64,000 bases of DNA from Streptomyces sp. V1I1 (GCF_030817355.1 NZ_JAUSZH010000001.1:4501501-4565500), one strand, 5' to 3'; counted from the stretch's first letter, positions 16,897-25,521 are shown. Notes: generated by a model from the letters alone, not told the origin. A program made the numbers and translations.

Positions 16897-17835
16897 TCAA
16901 TGCGTACCGGCTGATTGCAGCGCCGCGCGGAGATGGCCGTGAGACTTGGCGAGGAGGTCGGCCGCCGTGGGGCCGTCGACCGAGCCGAGGATGGTCAGGA
17001 TCGCGTTCTTCACCTCGCCGTCGGTGGCCGCGAGCGCGGCTTCGATCTCCTCGTCCGACGCGCCGGTGGCGAGCGCGACGATCCGCCGCGAGCGGGCGCG
17101 CAGCTTCTCGTTGGAGGCGCGGACGTCGACCATCAGGTTTCCGTACGTCTTGCCGAGCCGGATCATCGTGATCGTCGAGATCATGTTGAGGACCAGCTTC
17201 TGCGCCGTACCGGCCTTCAACCGCGTTGATCCGGTGAGCAGTTCGGGTCCGACGACTACCTCGATGCCGTGGTCGGCGGCCGCGCCGAGCGCGCTGTCCG
17301 CGTTGCAGGACAGGCCGATGGTGAGCGCGCCGCGGGCGCGGGCGTGCTCGACCGCGCCTATGGCGTACGGCGTGCGGCCCGACGCGGAAATCCCGACCAC
17401 CGTGTCGTCCGCGGTCAGTTCCAGCGCGTCCAGGTCGGCGGCGGCCAGCTCCTTGCTGTCCTCCGCGCCCTCGACCGCCTTGACCATGGCGGAGGGGCCG
17501 CCCGCTATCAGGCCCACGATCTCGTCCGGATCGGTGTTGAAGGTGGGCGGGCACTCGCTCGCGTCCAGTACGCCGAGCCGCCCCGCCGTGCCCGCGCCCG
17601 CATAGATCAGCCTGCCGCCGCGGGACATCCGCTCGGCGGTGCCGTCGATCGCGGCGGCGATCCGCGGCAGCTGCGCGGCGACTGCGGCGGGGACGGTCTC
17701 GTCCTCGCCGTTCATGATCCGGGCGATCTCGAGGGTGGGCAGCTGGTCGATGTCGGCGAGCTCGGGCCGGAACGCCTCGGTGGTGAGGGTGGCCAGCTGA
17801 GCGCGCAGCTTGGAGTAGTCCTGGGCGGAGGTCAT
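16897..17835 (-). CDS. murQ: N-acetylmuramic acid 6-phosphate etherase
   Basis: A 312-residue SIS-domain enzyme that cleaves the lactyl ether of MurNAc-6-phosphate to GlcNAc-6-phosphate and D-lactate. Signature segments are GGRLIYAGAGTAGRLGVLDASE and ECPPTFNT, followed by GLIAGGPSAM and VGISASGRTPYAIGA. The active-site Glu region is present. The gene lies upstream of the PTS gene on the same strand with about 40 bp between, so uptake and cleavage of MurNAc are probably coexpressed. Its product would join the aminosugar pathway that the left edge of the window also suggests. Confidence 0.95.
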   Translation of the reverse strand: MTSAQDYSKLRAQLATLTTEAFRPELADIDQLPTLEIARIMNGEDETVPAAVAAQLPRIAAAIDGTAERMSRGGRLIYAGAGTAGRLGVLDASECPPTFNTDPDEIVGLIAGGPSAMVKAVEGAEDSKELAAADLDALELTADDTVVGISASGRTPYAIGAVEHARARGALTIGLSCNADSALGAAADHGIEVVVGPELLTGSTRLKAGTAQKLVLNMISTITMIRLGKTYGNLMVDVRASNEKLRARSRRIVALATGASDEEIEAALAATDGEVKNAILTILGSVDGPTAADLLAKSHGHLRAALQSAGTH

Positions 17836-17879
17836 GAAAAGCGGCTCTGCTTTCTCGGTCCGTGGGGGGTTGGGAGCGC

Positions 17880-18827
17880 TTAGCGGGTGCGAGGGCTGTG
17901 CCGGTGGGCGAGGGCCTCGTACGAAGCGGCGAGGGCAGGCGCCGCCGTCTCGTACGTACGCTGCGCGATGCCTATGAACAGGCAGTCGACGACGAGGAGT
18001 TGGCTGGTGCGGGACGACATCGCGGCCGGGCGCAGCTCGCTCTCCCGCGCGGTGGAGGTGGTCAGCACATGGTCGGCGTACTGCGACACCGGTCCGTCCG
18101 GGCGGCCGGTGATCGCTATCGTCGTCGCGCCGCGGTCGAAGGCGACGCGCAGCGGCTCGATCACGTCGCCCGTCGAGCCGGAGTGGGTGATGGCGATGGC
18201 GACGTCGCCGGAGCGGAGCTGCACGGCGTTGGTGACGGCGAGGTGGGGGTCGGCATGGGCGTGCGCGATCAGGCCGATGCGCAGCAGCTTCTGGGCGAGG
18301 TCCATGCCGACGAGACAGGACGCACCGACGCCGTAGATGTCGATGCGGCGGGCGGTCGAGGCGGCGGCGACGGCCGCGCCCAGCTGTACGGTGTCGAGCC
18401 CCGCGGCCGTGTCGGCGAGGGTCTGCTGCTCGTCGTACGCGAGCTTGGCGACCACGTCCGCGATGGGGTCGTCGACGGCGATGTCGGCGGTGACGGCGGG
18501 GGCCCGGCCGGACTGCTGGTGGGCGGCGAGCCCGGCGAGCGCGAGGCGCAGATCGCGGTAGCCGGGGTAACCGAGGAGGCGGGCGGTGCGGACCACGGTG
18601 GCCTCGCTGGTGCCGGTGAGCTCGGCGAGACCGGTGACCGTAAGGGCCGCGCAGCCGGCCGGATCGTCGGCGACGGCTTCGGCGACCCGCTGCATGGAGC
18701 GGGTCATGGACGGCGCGAGGGTGCGCACCTTGGCCGCGAGGGCGGCGGGGGCGGGTGGAGCGTCGCCGCTGAAAATTTCCTTCACTGGATTGGTCACCCT
18801 TGAAAGATATTTTCGCCCTTCGTTCAT
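17880..18827 (-). CDS. murR: MurR/RpiR-family transcriptional regulator
   Basis: About 315 residues. The N-terminal RpiR helix-turn-helix includes MTRSMQRVAEAVADDP and LAELTGTSEATVVRTARLLGY. The C-terminal SIS domain senses a sugar phosphate, with YGVGASCLVGMDLAQKLLRIG and ITHSGSTGDVIEPL. It heads the murQ-PTS group and most likely represses it until MurNAc-6-phosphate is present. The start is uncertain: ATG 18827 has AGGGGG upstream, but GTG 18797 would be directly preceded by a GAAA-type palindrome and could be a leaderless start. Confidence 0.87.
   Translation of the reverse strand: MNEGRKYLSRVTNPVKEIFSGDAPPAPAALAAKVRTLAPSMTRSMQRVAEAVADDPAGCAALTVTGLAELTGTSEATVVRTARLLGYPGYRDLRLALAGLAAHQQSGRAPAVTADIAVDDPIADVVAKLAYDEQQTLADTAAGLDTVQLGAAVAAASTARRIDIYGVGASCLVGMDLAQKLLRIGLIAHAHADPHLAVTNAVQLRSGDVAIAITHSGSTGDVIEPLRVAFDRGATTIAITGRPDGPVSQYADHVLTTSTARESELRPAAMSSRTSQLLVVDCLFIGIAQRTYETAAPALAASYEALAHRHSPRTR
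18771..18814. promoter_or_regulatory. Two GAAA-N-TTTC palindromes at the start of murR
   Basis: GAAAATTTC (18771-18779) and GAAAGATATTTTC (18802-18814) are both GAAA...TTTC dyads, centred 33 bp apart, about three helical turns. They are AT-rich in a GC-rich setting and lie around the first codons of the RpiR-type regulator gene, so they are candidate autoregulatory operators. Confidence 0.4.
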
Positions 18828-18877
18828 CGTCAACCCCCTGAGGTCACAGCCGTGGCGCATGGGGTGACAATTGCTCC

Positions 18878-19234
18878 ATGGAAGACGCGAACCCCTTGGA
18901 GCAGGCTCTGCACGCGGCGCGCGCCCTGGTCCTCGCCGATCTGGCCGCCCGCGATGTGGCGGACGCCGGGGTCGTGTCGCTGGTCGAGGAGGCGGTGACG
19001 CACCGCCGCTGGTGGGTCGAGCAGTGGCCGGAGGGCGTCGAGTACGTCGCGGGCCTGGTCGCCCAGGACGTCCAGGACGCGCTGCTGGAGCGGTACGGCC
19101 GGTGGCCGCTGTGCCCGGTCTGCGACGCCGGCGATCCGCACGCTTTGGACGTCGAACCGGAACTGGGCCCGGACCCGCACTGGGTCTGTGCGAAGGCGGG
19201 CGTCGTGGTGGCCCCCGTAGGCGGCCTTTCGTGA
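18878..19234 (+). CDS. Hypothetical protein with C-terminal Cys-x-x-Cys
   Basis: A 118-residue, mostly helical acidic protein. Segments include VVSLVEEAVTHRRWWVEQWPEG and then RWPLCPVCDAGDPHALDVEPE, where a C-x-x-C followed by a Cys near the end (HWVCAKAG) may form a small zinc site. No named family was recognised; similar proteins are common in Streptomyces genomes, from memory. It is divergent from murR. Its TGA overlaps the GTG of the DUF4031 gene by 4 nt, so the two are coupled. Confidence 0.75.
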   Translation: MEDANPLEQALHAARALVLADLAARDVADAGVVSLVEEAVTHRRWWVEQWPEGVEYVAGLVAQDVQDALLERYGRWPLCPVCDAGDPHALDVEPELGPDPHWVCAKAGVVVAPVGGLS

Positions 19235-19494
19235 CTGTCTACATCGACCCGCCGACCTGGCCGGGCCATGGCCAGATGTGGTCGCACCTGGTCAGCGATG
19301 TCTCGTACGAGGAACTGCACGCGTTCGCGGCGTCGATCGGCTGCCCGCCGCGCGCCTTCGAGCGGGACCACTACGACGTGCCGTCGCACCGGTACGGGGA
19401 CGCGGTGGCAGCGGGCGCGGTGCAGGTGTCGAGCCGCGAGGTGGTCGAACTGCTGACGATGGCGGGGCTGCGCAGACGCAAGGGGTCACCTTAG
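19231..19494 (+). CDS. DUF4031 domain protein
   Basis: An 87-residue protein starting at GTG 19231, which overlaps the preceding stop (GTGA). The opening VTVYIDPPTWPGHGQMWSHL and the later FERDHYDVPSHRYGDAV are the DUF4031 hallmarks. The function is unknown; the conserved Asp and His residues suggest a small enzyme or metal-binding protein. It converges on the HD-domain gene with only 5 bp between stops. Confidence 0.85.
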   Translation: MTVYIDPPTWPGHGQMWSHLVSDVSYEELHAFAASIGCPPRAFERDHYDVPSHRYGDAVAAGAVQVSSREVVELLTMAGLRRRKGSP

Positions 19495-19499
19495 CCCCG

Positions 19500-20147
19500 T
19501 CAGCGTGTGAGCAACTCCAGTTCCAGCGACAGGTTCTGACGGGCGGCGGACTCCCACTCCCGCTCCCCGTGCGGCGTGCGGAACAGCCGTGGCAGGTCGA
19601 GCAGTTGGCGCAGCACCGCCGCGCGGCCCTCGCGGAAGGCTTCGTCCGGGACGAAGCCGTACTCCTCCCGTACCGCCGCCGTGTACGCCGCATACCGCTC
19701 CGGGCCCGACGCCAGGATCGCCAGGTCCGCGTCGCACAGGACCTGGCCGTTGGCGTCGCCCGGATCGGGCGCGTGGGTGATCGTCAGGCGGACCAGACGG
19801 GCGACTTCCGCGGTATGCGCGGGGGACAGGCCCGCCTCGGGGAGGGCGAGTTCGGCCAGGCGGGCGGAGCGTTCCTCGTTCTCCGAGCGGTCGGGGAGGT
19901 AGACCGCGTCGTGGAACCAGGCCGCGAGGCGGACCAGGTCCGGGGCGGTGGCGTACTCCTCCAGTACGTCGATGTGGCTCAGGACCGCCGCCAGGTGGTC
20001 GACCGTGTGGTACCGGCGCTGCGGCTCCGACCAGCGGGCCAGCAGATTCTCGGCGTACGGCAGCGGGTCCGGCCCGCTCGCGCCTTCGCGGGCGGCGAGC
20101 AGCGTCTGGGACCAGCGGGCGCGCAGGTCCACGGAGTCGTCGGTCAT
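19500..20147 (-). CDS. HD-domain metal-dependent phosphohydrolase
   Basis: A 215-residue predicted phosphohydrolase. The metal ligands of the HD fold are seen as RRYHTVDHLAAVL (first His), WFHDAVYLP (the His-Asp pair) and a later DADLAIL (last Asp). Enzymes of this kind act on nucleotides or other phosphoesters, but the substrate here is unknown. It stands alone on its strand between DUF4031 and cutC, with a short region of small CTGTAG-type repeats upstream. Confidence 0.85.
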   Translation of the reverse strand: MTDDSVDLRARWSQTLLAAREGASGPDPLPYAENLLARWSEPQRRYHTVDHLAAVLSHIDVLEEYATAPDLVRLAAWFHDAVYLPDRSENEERSARLAELALPEAGLSPAHTAEVARLVRLTITHAPDPGDANGQVLCDADLAILASGPERYAAYTAAVREEYGFVPDEAFREGRAAVLRQLLDLPRLFRTPHGEREWESAARQNLSLELELLTR

Positions 20148-20299
20148 GCAGCTGACTTTATGAGCTGCTCCGCACAGAGGGGACGGGCGGGCTGGATCGC
20201 GCTGATGCCTTCGCGGTACATGCGCATTAGGCTGGGTATTGGACTAGACCTGTAAGGCCTGTAGTCCCTGTAGTCGTCTTCCTGAAGGAATGGGGTCAC

Positions 20300-20986
20300 A
20301 TGAGCAACCGTGCAGTCCTGGAGGTGATCGCTCTCGACGCGGAGGACGCGGTCGCGGCCCAGTCCGGAGGGGCGGACCGACTCGAGCTGGTCACCGACAT
20401 GGCGGCGGACGGGCTGACGCCGTCGAGGGAGACGTTCGCCCGGATCCGGGCGGCCGTCGACATCCCGCTGCGCGTGATGCTGCGCCAGTCCGACGGGTTC
20501 GCGGCGGGCGACGTCGACGCGCTGGTGCGGGCGGCGGGGGAGCTGCGGGCGGAGGGCGCGGACGAGTTCGTACTCGGGTTCCTGGACGAGGACGGGAACC
20601 CGGATCTGGTGACGGTGGAACGGGTCGTGGCGGCGCTTGGGGGATGCCGGTGGACGTTCCACCGGGCGATCGACCGGGCGGCGGACCGCGATGCGCTGCG
20701 CAAGGAGCTCGCGGACCTGCCGGGCCTGGACACCTATCTGACCGCCGGCTCCGCACAGGGTGTGGACGACGGCCTGCCCACGCTGCTGTCCGAGGCCGCG
20801 CGGCGGAACGAGCCCGGCTACGGCCCGCGGATTCTGGTGGGTGGCGGCCTCCGCCTCGACCACCTGCCCGTGCTCCGGGCGGCGGGCATCGACGGGTTCC
20901 ACATCGGTGGGGCGGCCCGGCCGGGCGGCTGGGACGGCCCGGTGGACCCGGCGGCGGTGGCGGAGTGGCGCGAGGCGCTCGCCTGA
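20300..20986 (+). CDS. cutC: CutC-family copper homeostasis protein
   Basis: A 228-residue TIM-barrel protein. CutC features include LEVIALDAEDAVAAQSGGADRLEL at the start of the barrel, CRWTFHRAIDRAAD in the middle and ILVGGGLRLDHLP near the end. The family is linked to copper tolerance, but a direct copper role is doubted in several bacteria. AAGGAA lies 10 bp before the ATG. It is a single gene with no metal transporter or regulator beside it. Confidence 0.9.
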   Translation: MSNRAVLEVIALDAEDAVAAQSGGADRLELVTDMAADGLTPSRETFARIRAAVDIPLRVMLRQSDGFAAGDVDALVRAAGELRAEGADEFVLGFLDEDGNPDLVTVERVVAALGGCRWTFHRAIDRAADRDALRKELADLPGLDTYLTAGSAQGVDDGLPTLLSEAARRNEPGYGPRILVGGGLRLDHLPVLRAAGIDGFHIGGAARPGGWDGPVDPAAVAEWREALA

Positions 20987-21301
20987 TGTAGCTGGTTCTC
21001 AGGCGGTCGGTTCGCCTGCCTTGGCGGCGGAGACGGACGCCGAACTGCTCCCCGGATGCCGCGGCGCCCGGATCGCGAGTCTGCTACCGCCTCACCTGGA
21101 CCACTCCTTGGACCTTGATCGTCCCGCAGCCCACCCCCTGAGGCGCGAGAGGCACCGACGGCCGGGAAACCCTCTGTCGGAAACCTGAAGTCGAGTGTCG
21201 TGTCTGGTACCGGCCAGGTGCCGGGCACGACACTCGTGCGCCGCGTAACAGCAGGCAGCGGTCGGCCCGCCCAGCCCCGCCGCCCGCGGTATGAGCCGCC
21301 C
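20987..21301. other. Non-coding region between cutC and helR
   Basis: About 315 bp with no supported gene. It contains the terminator hairpin at 21192-21236; the rest shows no clear structure. Weak open frames run through it but lack ribosome sites and protein-like composition. Confidence 0.5.
21192..21236 (-). terminator. Hairpin downstream of helR
   Basis: The 11-bp stem CGAGTGTCGTG/CACGACACTCG is perfect, and the loop can fold further (TGGTACCGG with CCAGGTGCC region). Confidence 0.7.
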
Positions 21302-23458
21302 CTACCGGCCCAGTTGGGCGGGCAGCGGGGCGGCGTGCAGCAGGATCAGCCCTGACACGGCTCGGGTGAGGGCGACATACAGCCGGCGCAGGCCGGTCCG
21401 CTCGTCGGGCTCGCCGTCGACGACCGCGGCGGGCTCGTCCAGTACTACGTAGTCGTACTCCAGGCCCTTGGCGAGCGACGCCGGGACCAGGGTGAGGCGG
21501 GACTCGGCCGTTGTTTCCTCGCCGGGGGAGAGATACGAGTGGCCCGCCGACGTCAGGGCCTCGGCCAGCGACGGGATGCGGGCGTCCGCCGCGATCAGGC
21601 CGATGGAGCCCTCGTTGTCCAGTGACTCGGCGCACGCGGCGACCACCGCCGCGTTCAGGTCCGTGGCCTCGACCTCGCGGACCGACAGCGAGCCCGGCGA
21701 CTCGCGGACCGACTTCACCTCCGCCAGGCCAGGTGACATGTGCGGCAGCAGCCGCGACGCATACGCGATCACCTCTCGGGGGACCCGGAAGCCGGCAGTG
21801 AGCTCCTCGACCGTCGCGTCCGGCTTGCCCAGGTGGGACAGGGCCTCCGCCCAACTCGCCGTCGCCCACGGGGTCGTGCCCTGCGCCAGGTCGCCCAGGA
21901 CCGTCGCCGAGCCGGTCGTGCAGCGGCGGCCCACCGCGCGGTACTGCATCGGCGACAGGTCCTGCGCCTCGTCGATCACGACATGGCCCAGCGAGTGCGT
22001 GCGCTGCACCAGGTCGTTCGCCTCGTCGATCAACACCGCGTCCGCCAGGGACCACTTGGCCGACCGGACACCGCGCGCCGGCTTCGTCCACAGGATCGTC
22101 TTCTGCTCGTCCGGACTCAGGACACCCTCGGCGTGTGTGGCGAGGAAGTCGGGGTCGGACAGCAAACGGAGCACCAGCTTCGCCGGGTCCACCGGTGGCC
22201 AGAGAGCCTTCACCGCCGTCTTCACCGCGGGATTGCGCGCCACCGCGTCCTGCACCCGGTCGTCCGGCGCCTCGCCTGCCTGTTCCATCCGGACCAGCAC
22301 CGAGTGCGCGATACGTTGCGGAAGGGCGTCGCGGGCCGCGCCGTAGCGGATGTCCCGGTCGAGCAACTCCCGTACGATCTCTTCGAGTTCGTACGCCGGA
22401 ATCCGCCAGCGCCGCGAGCCCCGCACCACCATCAGCGGCTCCGCAGGCATCGTCACATGCGAACGCACCGCCTGCCGCAGCACCTCCGCCATCCTCGCGT
22501 CGCCCTTGACGACCGCCGCCGAGGCCTCGTCCGCGCCCCGGACCTCCACATGCGCCACCAGGTCGTCGACCGTTGCCTGCTTCACCTCCAACTCGCCCAG
22601 CGCGGGCAGCACTTGCTCGATGTAGTGCAGGAAGGACTTGTTCGGGCCGATGACCAGCGTGCCCGTCCTGGCCAGCCGCTCCCGGTGCGCGTACAGCAGA
22701 TACGCGACCCGGTGCAGGCCCACCGCCGTCTTTCCGGTGCCCGGGCCGCCCTGCACGCACACCGTGCCGGACAGGCCCGACCGTACGATCTCGTCCTGCT
22801 CCGGCTGGATGGTGGCGACGATGTCCCGCATCGGGCCCACGCGCGGGCGCTCGATCTCCGCCTGGAGCAGCTTGCTGGTCCGGTTCTGCTCCGCGGGGTC
22901 GGTCAGATGCTCGTCCTCGTACGCCGTGAGCTCGCCGCTCGTGTAACCGAAGCGCCGGCGCAGACCGACGTCCAGCGGGTCTTTCCTGGACGCCCGGTAG
23001 AAGGGCTGCGAGACGGGTGCGCGCCAGTCGATGACCATCGGGTCGCCGTCCGCGTCATGGACGTGCCGACGGCCGATGTAGAAGCGCTGCCCTTCCTGGG
23101 TGGTGTGCAGATAGTCGAGGCGGCCGAAGAAGAGCGGGGTGTGGGAGAGGTCGGCCAGCGCCTTGATACGCCCCTCGATCTGCGCCTGCAGGACGGCGGC
23201 GTTGACCCAGTTCGCCGTAACGTCGCGGATGTCGAGGGCCTGGACGTCCTCGCGCATCGCGCGGAGCGCGGCACGCGAGGCGGTGAGGTGGGCACGTTCA
23301 CGCGCGAGCGGGTCCGCGAGCGGATCAGGGGCGGGTGGGGCAGGGTTTGGGGCGTGCGCGGGCACGGGTTTGCCTCCGGCGGGTGCTGCGTGGATCACGA
23401 CATGGCGGACCGGCCGGTTTCCGTCCGGGCGGCGGCGCTCCTCGGGGGAGGCGGGCAA
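21302..23458 (-). CDS. helR: RNA polymerase recycling ATPase HelR (HelD-family helicase)
   Basis: A 718-residue superfamily-1 helicase-like ATPase. The N-terminal coiled arm (about 50-110) contains REDVQALDIRDVTANWVNAA. Walker A is CVQGGPGTGKTAVGLHR near 235 and Walker B is HVVIDEAQDLSPMQYRAVG. The C-terminal helicase motif reads SLAKGLEYDYVVLDEPAAVV. HelR and HelD proteins bind RNA polymerase, push out stalled nucleic acid and, in actinobacteria, can displace rifamycins. The N-terminal arm and length fit HelR better than UvrD or PcrA. No rifamycin-associated palindrome was recognised upstream. A simple HelD paralogue is the alternative. Confidence 0.82.
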   Translation of the reverse strand: MPASPEERRRPDGNRPVRHVVIHAAPAGGKPVPAHAPNPAPPAPDPLADPLARERAHLTASRAALRAMREDVQALDIRDVTANWVNAAVLQAQIEGRIKALADLSHTPLFFGRLDYLHTTQEGQRFYIGRRHVHDADGDPMVIDWRAPVSQPFYRASRKDPLDVGLRRRFGYTSGELTAYEDEHLTDPAEQNRTSKLLQAEIERPRVGPMRDIVATIQPEQDEIVRSGLSGTVCVQGGPGTGKTAVGLHRVAYLLYAHRERLARTGTLVIGPNKSFLHYIEQVLPALGELEVKQATVDDLVAHVEVRGADEASAAVVKGDARMAEVLRQAVRSHVTMPAEPLMVVRGSRRWRIPAYELEEIVRELLDRDIRYGAARDALPQRIAHSVLVRMEQAGEAPDDRVQDAVARNPAVKTAVKALWPPVDPAKLVLRLLSDPDFLATHAEGVLSPDEQKTILWTKPARGVRSAKWSLADAVLIDEANDLVQRTHSLGHVVIDEAQDLSPMQYRAVGRRCTTGSATVLGDLAQGTTPWATASWAEALSHLGKPDATVEELTAGFRVPREVIAYASRLLPHMSPGLAEVKSVRESPGSLSVREVEATDLNAAVVAACAESLDNEGSIGLIAADARIPSLAEALTSAGHSYLSPGEETTAESRLTLVPASLAKGLEYDYVVLDEPAAVVDGEPDERTGLRRLYVALTRAVSGLILLHAAPLPAQLGR

Positions 23459-23629
23459 GAGCGGCGATTCTAGTCAGCGGGCCGGTGGCGGGCGAATGAT
23501 TTTTTCCGCGGGCCCACCCCCGCGTCCTCCCCGTAGGGGACGGCCTATGCCTGGAGTCGTACGCGGGCAGGCGCCCGGTTCAGTCCGCAGATCGATGTGC
23601 TCAGCAGGCCCGGAGCCCATCATGGAGAC

Positions 23630-23821
23630 ATGAGTACAGCAACCTTTACCCCAGCCCACATCCCCCACCCACACCACGGAGCGACCGCCACCGGCTCCAC
23701 CCCGCACTCCCCGCACCTCCTCGGCAACGCACTGCGCGCGGTCAAGGTCTATGCAAGCGCCGTGTTCAGCGTCGCCGTCCTTGGGGAGTACGCCGAGGAG
23801 GCGGGCGTCCGCCGCCGCTGA
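23630..23821 (+). CDS. Conserved small hypothetical protein
   Basis: A 63-residue protein starting at ATG 23630 behind GGAG. The N-terminal half is His/Pro-rich (FTPAHIPHPHHGATATG); the C-terminal half ends VKVYASAVFSVAVLGEYAEE, an amphipathic or weakly hydrophobic helix. Such short proteins are conserved in Streptomyces, from memory, but no function is known. It is divergent from helR. Its stop lies in a 23-bp direct repeat. Confidence 0.7.
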   Translation: MSTATFTPAHIPHPHHGATATGSTPHSPHLLGNALRAVKVYASAVFSVAVLGEYAEEAGVRRR

Positions 23822-23869
23822 CACCGGATCCACCGACCCCTTGGTCCTGACACCGGATCCACCGACCCC
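23818..23869 (+). repeat. 23-bp direct repeat over a stop codon
   Basis: An exact 23-bp sequence beginning CTGACACCGGATCC occurs at 23818-23840 and 23847-23869, separated by 6 bp. The first copy contains the TGA of the small protein gene; the second lies in the leader of the GT87 gene. Confidence 0.92.
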
Positions 23870-23886
23870 CTAGTAGGGTCGCGGCC

Positions 23887-25101
23887 GTGAAGTACCGGAA
23901 CGTGACCCCGCGTTTACTCACCGCAGTAACCGCCCTCGCTCTCGCCCTCTCTTTCACCGCGCTCGCCGCGCTCTGCATCGACCAGCGCATCCCGATGGCC
24001 GACACCCTCGTGTACCGGGCCGAGGGGGCAGCCGTCGCGAACGGCACCGATCTCTACGGATTCACCGTCACCGAGTGGCAACTGCCCGCCACGTATCCGC
24101 CCTTCGCGGCCATCCTCTTCGTACCGACCACCTGGCTGCCCGTCCCGGCGCTCAAGGTGGTCTTCGTCGTCGGGAACGTGCTGCTGCTCGCCCTGCTGGT
24201 GCGGCTCTCCTGCCGGTTCGCCGGACTGCCCGCGCGCCCGCCGCTGGTCATGGCCGCCGTCGCCGCGGGCCTCTGGCTCGAACCGGTCTTCCAGACGCTC
24301 CTCTTCGGGCAGATCAACCTCGCCCTCGTCTGCCTCGTCCTGTGGGACCTGTCCCGGGACGAGGAAGCCATCGGCAAGGGCTTCGCGCTCGGCGTCGCGG
24401 CCGGCGTCAAGCTCACGCCCGCCGTGTTCATCCTCTATCTGCTGATCACCGGGCGGGTACGGGCCGGGCTCACCGCTCTCGCCTCCTTCATCGGCACCGT
24501 GCTGCTGGGCGCGCTCGTACTCCCGCACGCCAGCGTCGACTTCTGGACCCGGCGCATCTTCGAGACCAGCCGGGTGGGCAAGGCGTGGATCGTCGACAAC
24601 CAGTCGCTGCAAGGACTGTTCGCCCGCGCGCTGCACACCCCGGAGCCGGGGCCACTCTGGGCACTGGCCGCCGCCCTCACCGCCGTTGCGGGCCTGTGGA
24701 TCGCCCGCCGCGCGGCGGGCGGGGCCCGGGGCGTCCTGCTCACCGCGCTCACCGCGCTGCTCGTCTCGCCGATCAGCTGGTCGCACCACTGGGTGTGGTG
24801 CGTACCGCTGCTGGCGGTGCTGATCGCGGAGGGCCGGCACCGCACGGCGGCGGCCGTCGCCGCGGTCTTCCTGGCGCGCACCCTGTGGCTGGTACCGCAC
24901 CAGGGCGCTGCCGACCTCCAACTCCCCTGGTGGCAGCAGGCGTTGGCGTCGCCGTATCCGCTGCTCGGGCTGGCGCTGCTGGCACTGGCCGTGCGGCACG
25001 AGCGAGTGCCGCCGGCGCCGGTTCTCGTGCCGGGCCTGCGCGTCACTGCCGCGAAGGACTTGAGTGGGCGCGACGTGAGTACGCGCACGGGCGCGGTCTG
25101 A
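23887..25101 (+). CDS. GT87 (DUF2029) membrane mannosyltransferase
   Basis: A 404-residue GT-C type integral membrane glycosyltransferase with roughly ten hydrophobic segments. Family marks are the N-terminal MADTLVYRAEGAAVANG (catalytic Asp region), LPATYPPFAAILFVP, LLFGQINLALVCLVLWDL, GVKLTPAVFILYLL and the late SPISWSHHWVWCVPLL. Relatives such as PimE use polyprenyl-phosphomannose to add mannose to lipids outside the membrane. The acceptor here is unknown. The GTG at 23887 begins directly after the duplicated leader; a small membrane protein gene follows after about 50 bp. Confidence 0.88.
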   Translation: MKYRNVTPRLLTAVTALALALSFTALAALCIDQRIPMADTLVYRAEGAAVANGTDLYGFTVTEWQLPATYPPFAAILFVPTTWLPVPALKVVFVVGNVLLLALLVRLSCRFAGLPARPPLVMAAVAAGLWLEPVFQTLLFGQINLALVCLVLWDLSRDEEAIGKGFALGVAAGVKLTPAVFILYLLITGRVRAGLTALASFIGTVLLGALVLPHASVDFWTRRIFETSRVGKAWIVDNQSLQGLFARALHTPEPGPLWALAAALTAVAGLWIARRAAGGARGVLLTALTALLVSPISWSHHWVWCVPLLAVLIAEGRHRTAAAVAAVFLARTLWLVPHQGAADLQLPWWQQALASPYPLLGLALLALAVRHERVPPAPVLVPGLRVTAAKDLSGRDVSTRTGAV

Positions 25102-25150
25102 GTACGTCCACGGAGGCTCCGGCCCTACCCCGCCCCCTTGGATGGAGAGC

Positions 25151-25486
25151 ATGACGACGACGCCCGTACTCGACGCACAGACCCAGGACGACCCCTTCGC
25201 CCCTTCCAGCCGCTCCGTCCGCTTCGGCGCCGGCATCGGGCTAGTCCTGCTCTTCTTCGCCTTCGCGCTCTGTCTCGTACTCGCCTTGACCGACGCGGTC
25301 GGGGGCGACGGCCGCGCCGGAGCGCTGTTCAACGCCGGCATGTGGTCGCTCGCCCTGTCCGGCCTCACCGGCCTCGGCGGCGTATTCGTCCCGCAGAGCG
25401 CGATGACCCGCGCGGCCCGGGCCCACACCGTAAAGGTGCAGTACGTGCTTGCGGTGCTGGGCCCGGTGCTGGTCGGCCTCGACTAG
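25151..25486 (+). CDS. Small two-segment membrane protein
   Basis: A 111-residue protein starting at ATG 25151, with GGAG 5 bp upstream. After a soluble N-terminus of about 25 residues come a hydrophobic segment GLVLLFFAFALCLVLAL, a short loop, a second segment WSLALSGLTGLGGVF and a third weaker one near the end (YVLAVLGPVLVGLD). No family was recognised. It follows the GT87 gene on the same strand and may be cotranscribed with it. A hairpin terminator follows the stop. Confidence 0.75.
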   Translation: MTTTPVLDAQTQDDPFAPSSRSVRFGAGIGLVLLFFAFALCLVLALTDAVGGDGRAGALFNAGMWSLALSGLTGLGGVFVPQSAMTRAARAHTVKVQYVLAVLGPVLVGLD

Positions 25487-25492
25487 GGCGTG

Positions 25493-25521
25493 CTTCAGCC
25501 CGGCGCTGCTTCGGGCTGAAG
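25493..25521. terminator. Bidirectional terminator before XPB
   Basis: The 10-bp stem CTTCAGCCCG/CGGGCTGAAG has a 9-nt loop. It lies between the convergent small membrane protein and XPB genes. Its right arm is part of the duplicated XPB tail. Confidence 0.8.

Noticed and set aside
21084..22760. Long open frames overlapping the helR gene on both strands
   Set aside because: Their products are low-complexity Arg/Gly/Pro runs typical of off-frame GC-rich DNA, while the helR frame carries the clear helicase motifs.
21302..23458. UvrD/PcrA DNA helicase
   Set aside because: The N-terminal coiled arm and overall layout fit HelR/HelD RNA-polymerase factors; UvrD-type accessory domains were not seen.
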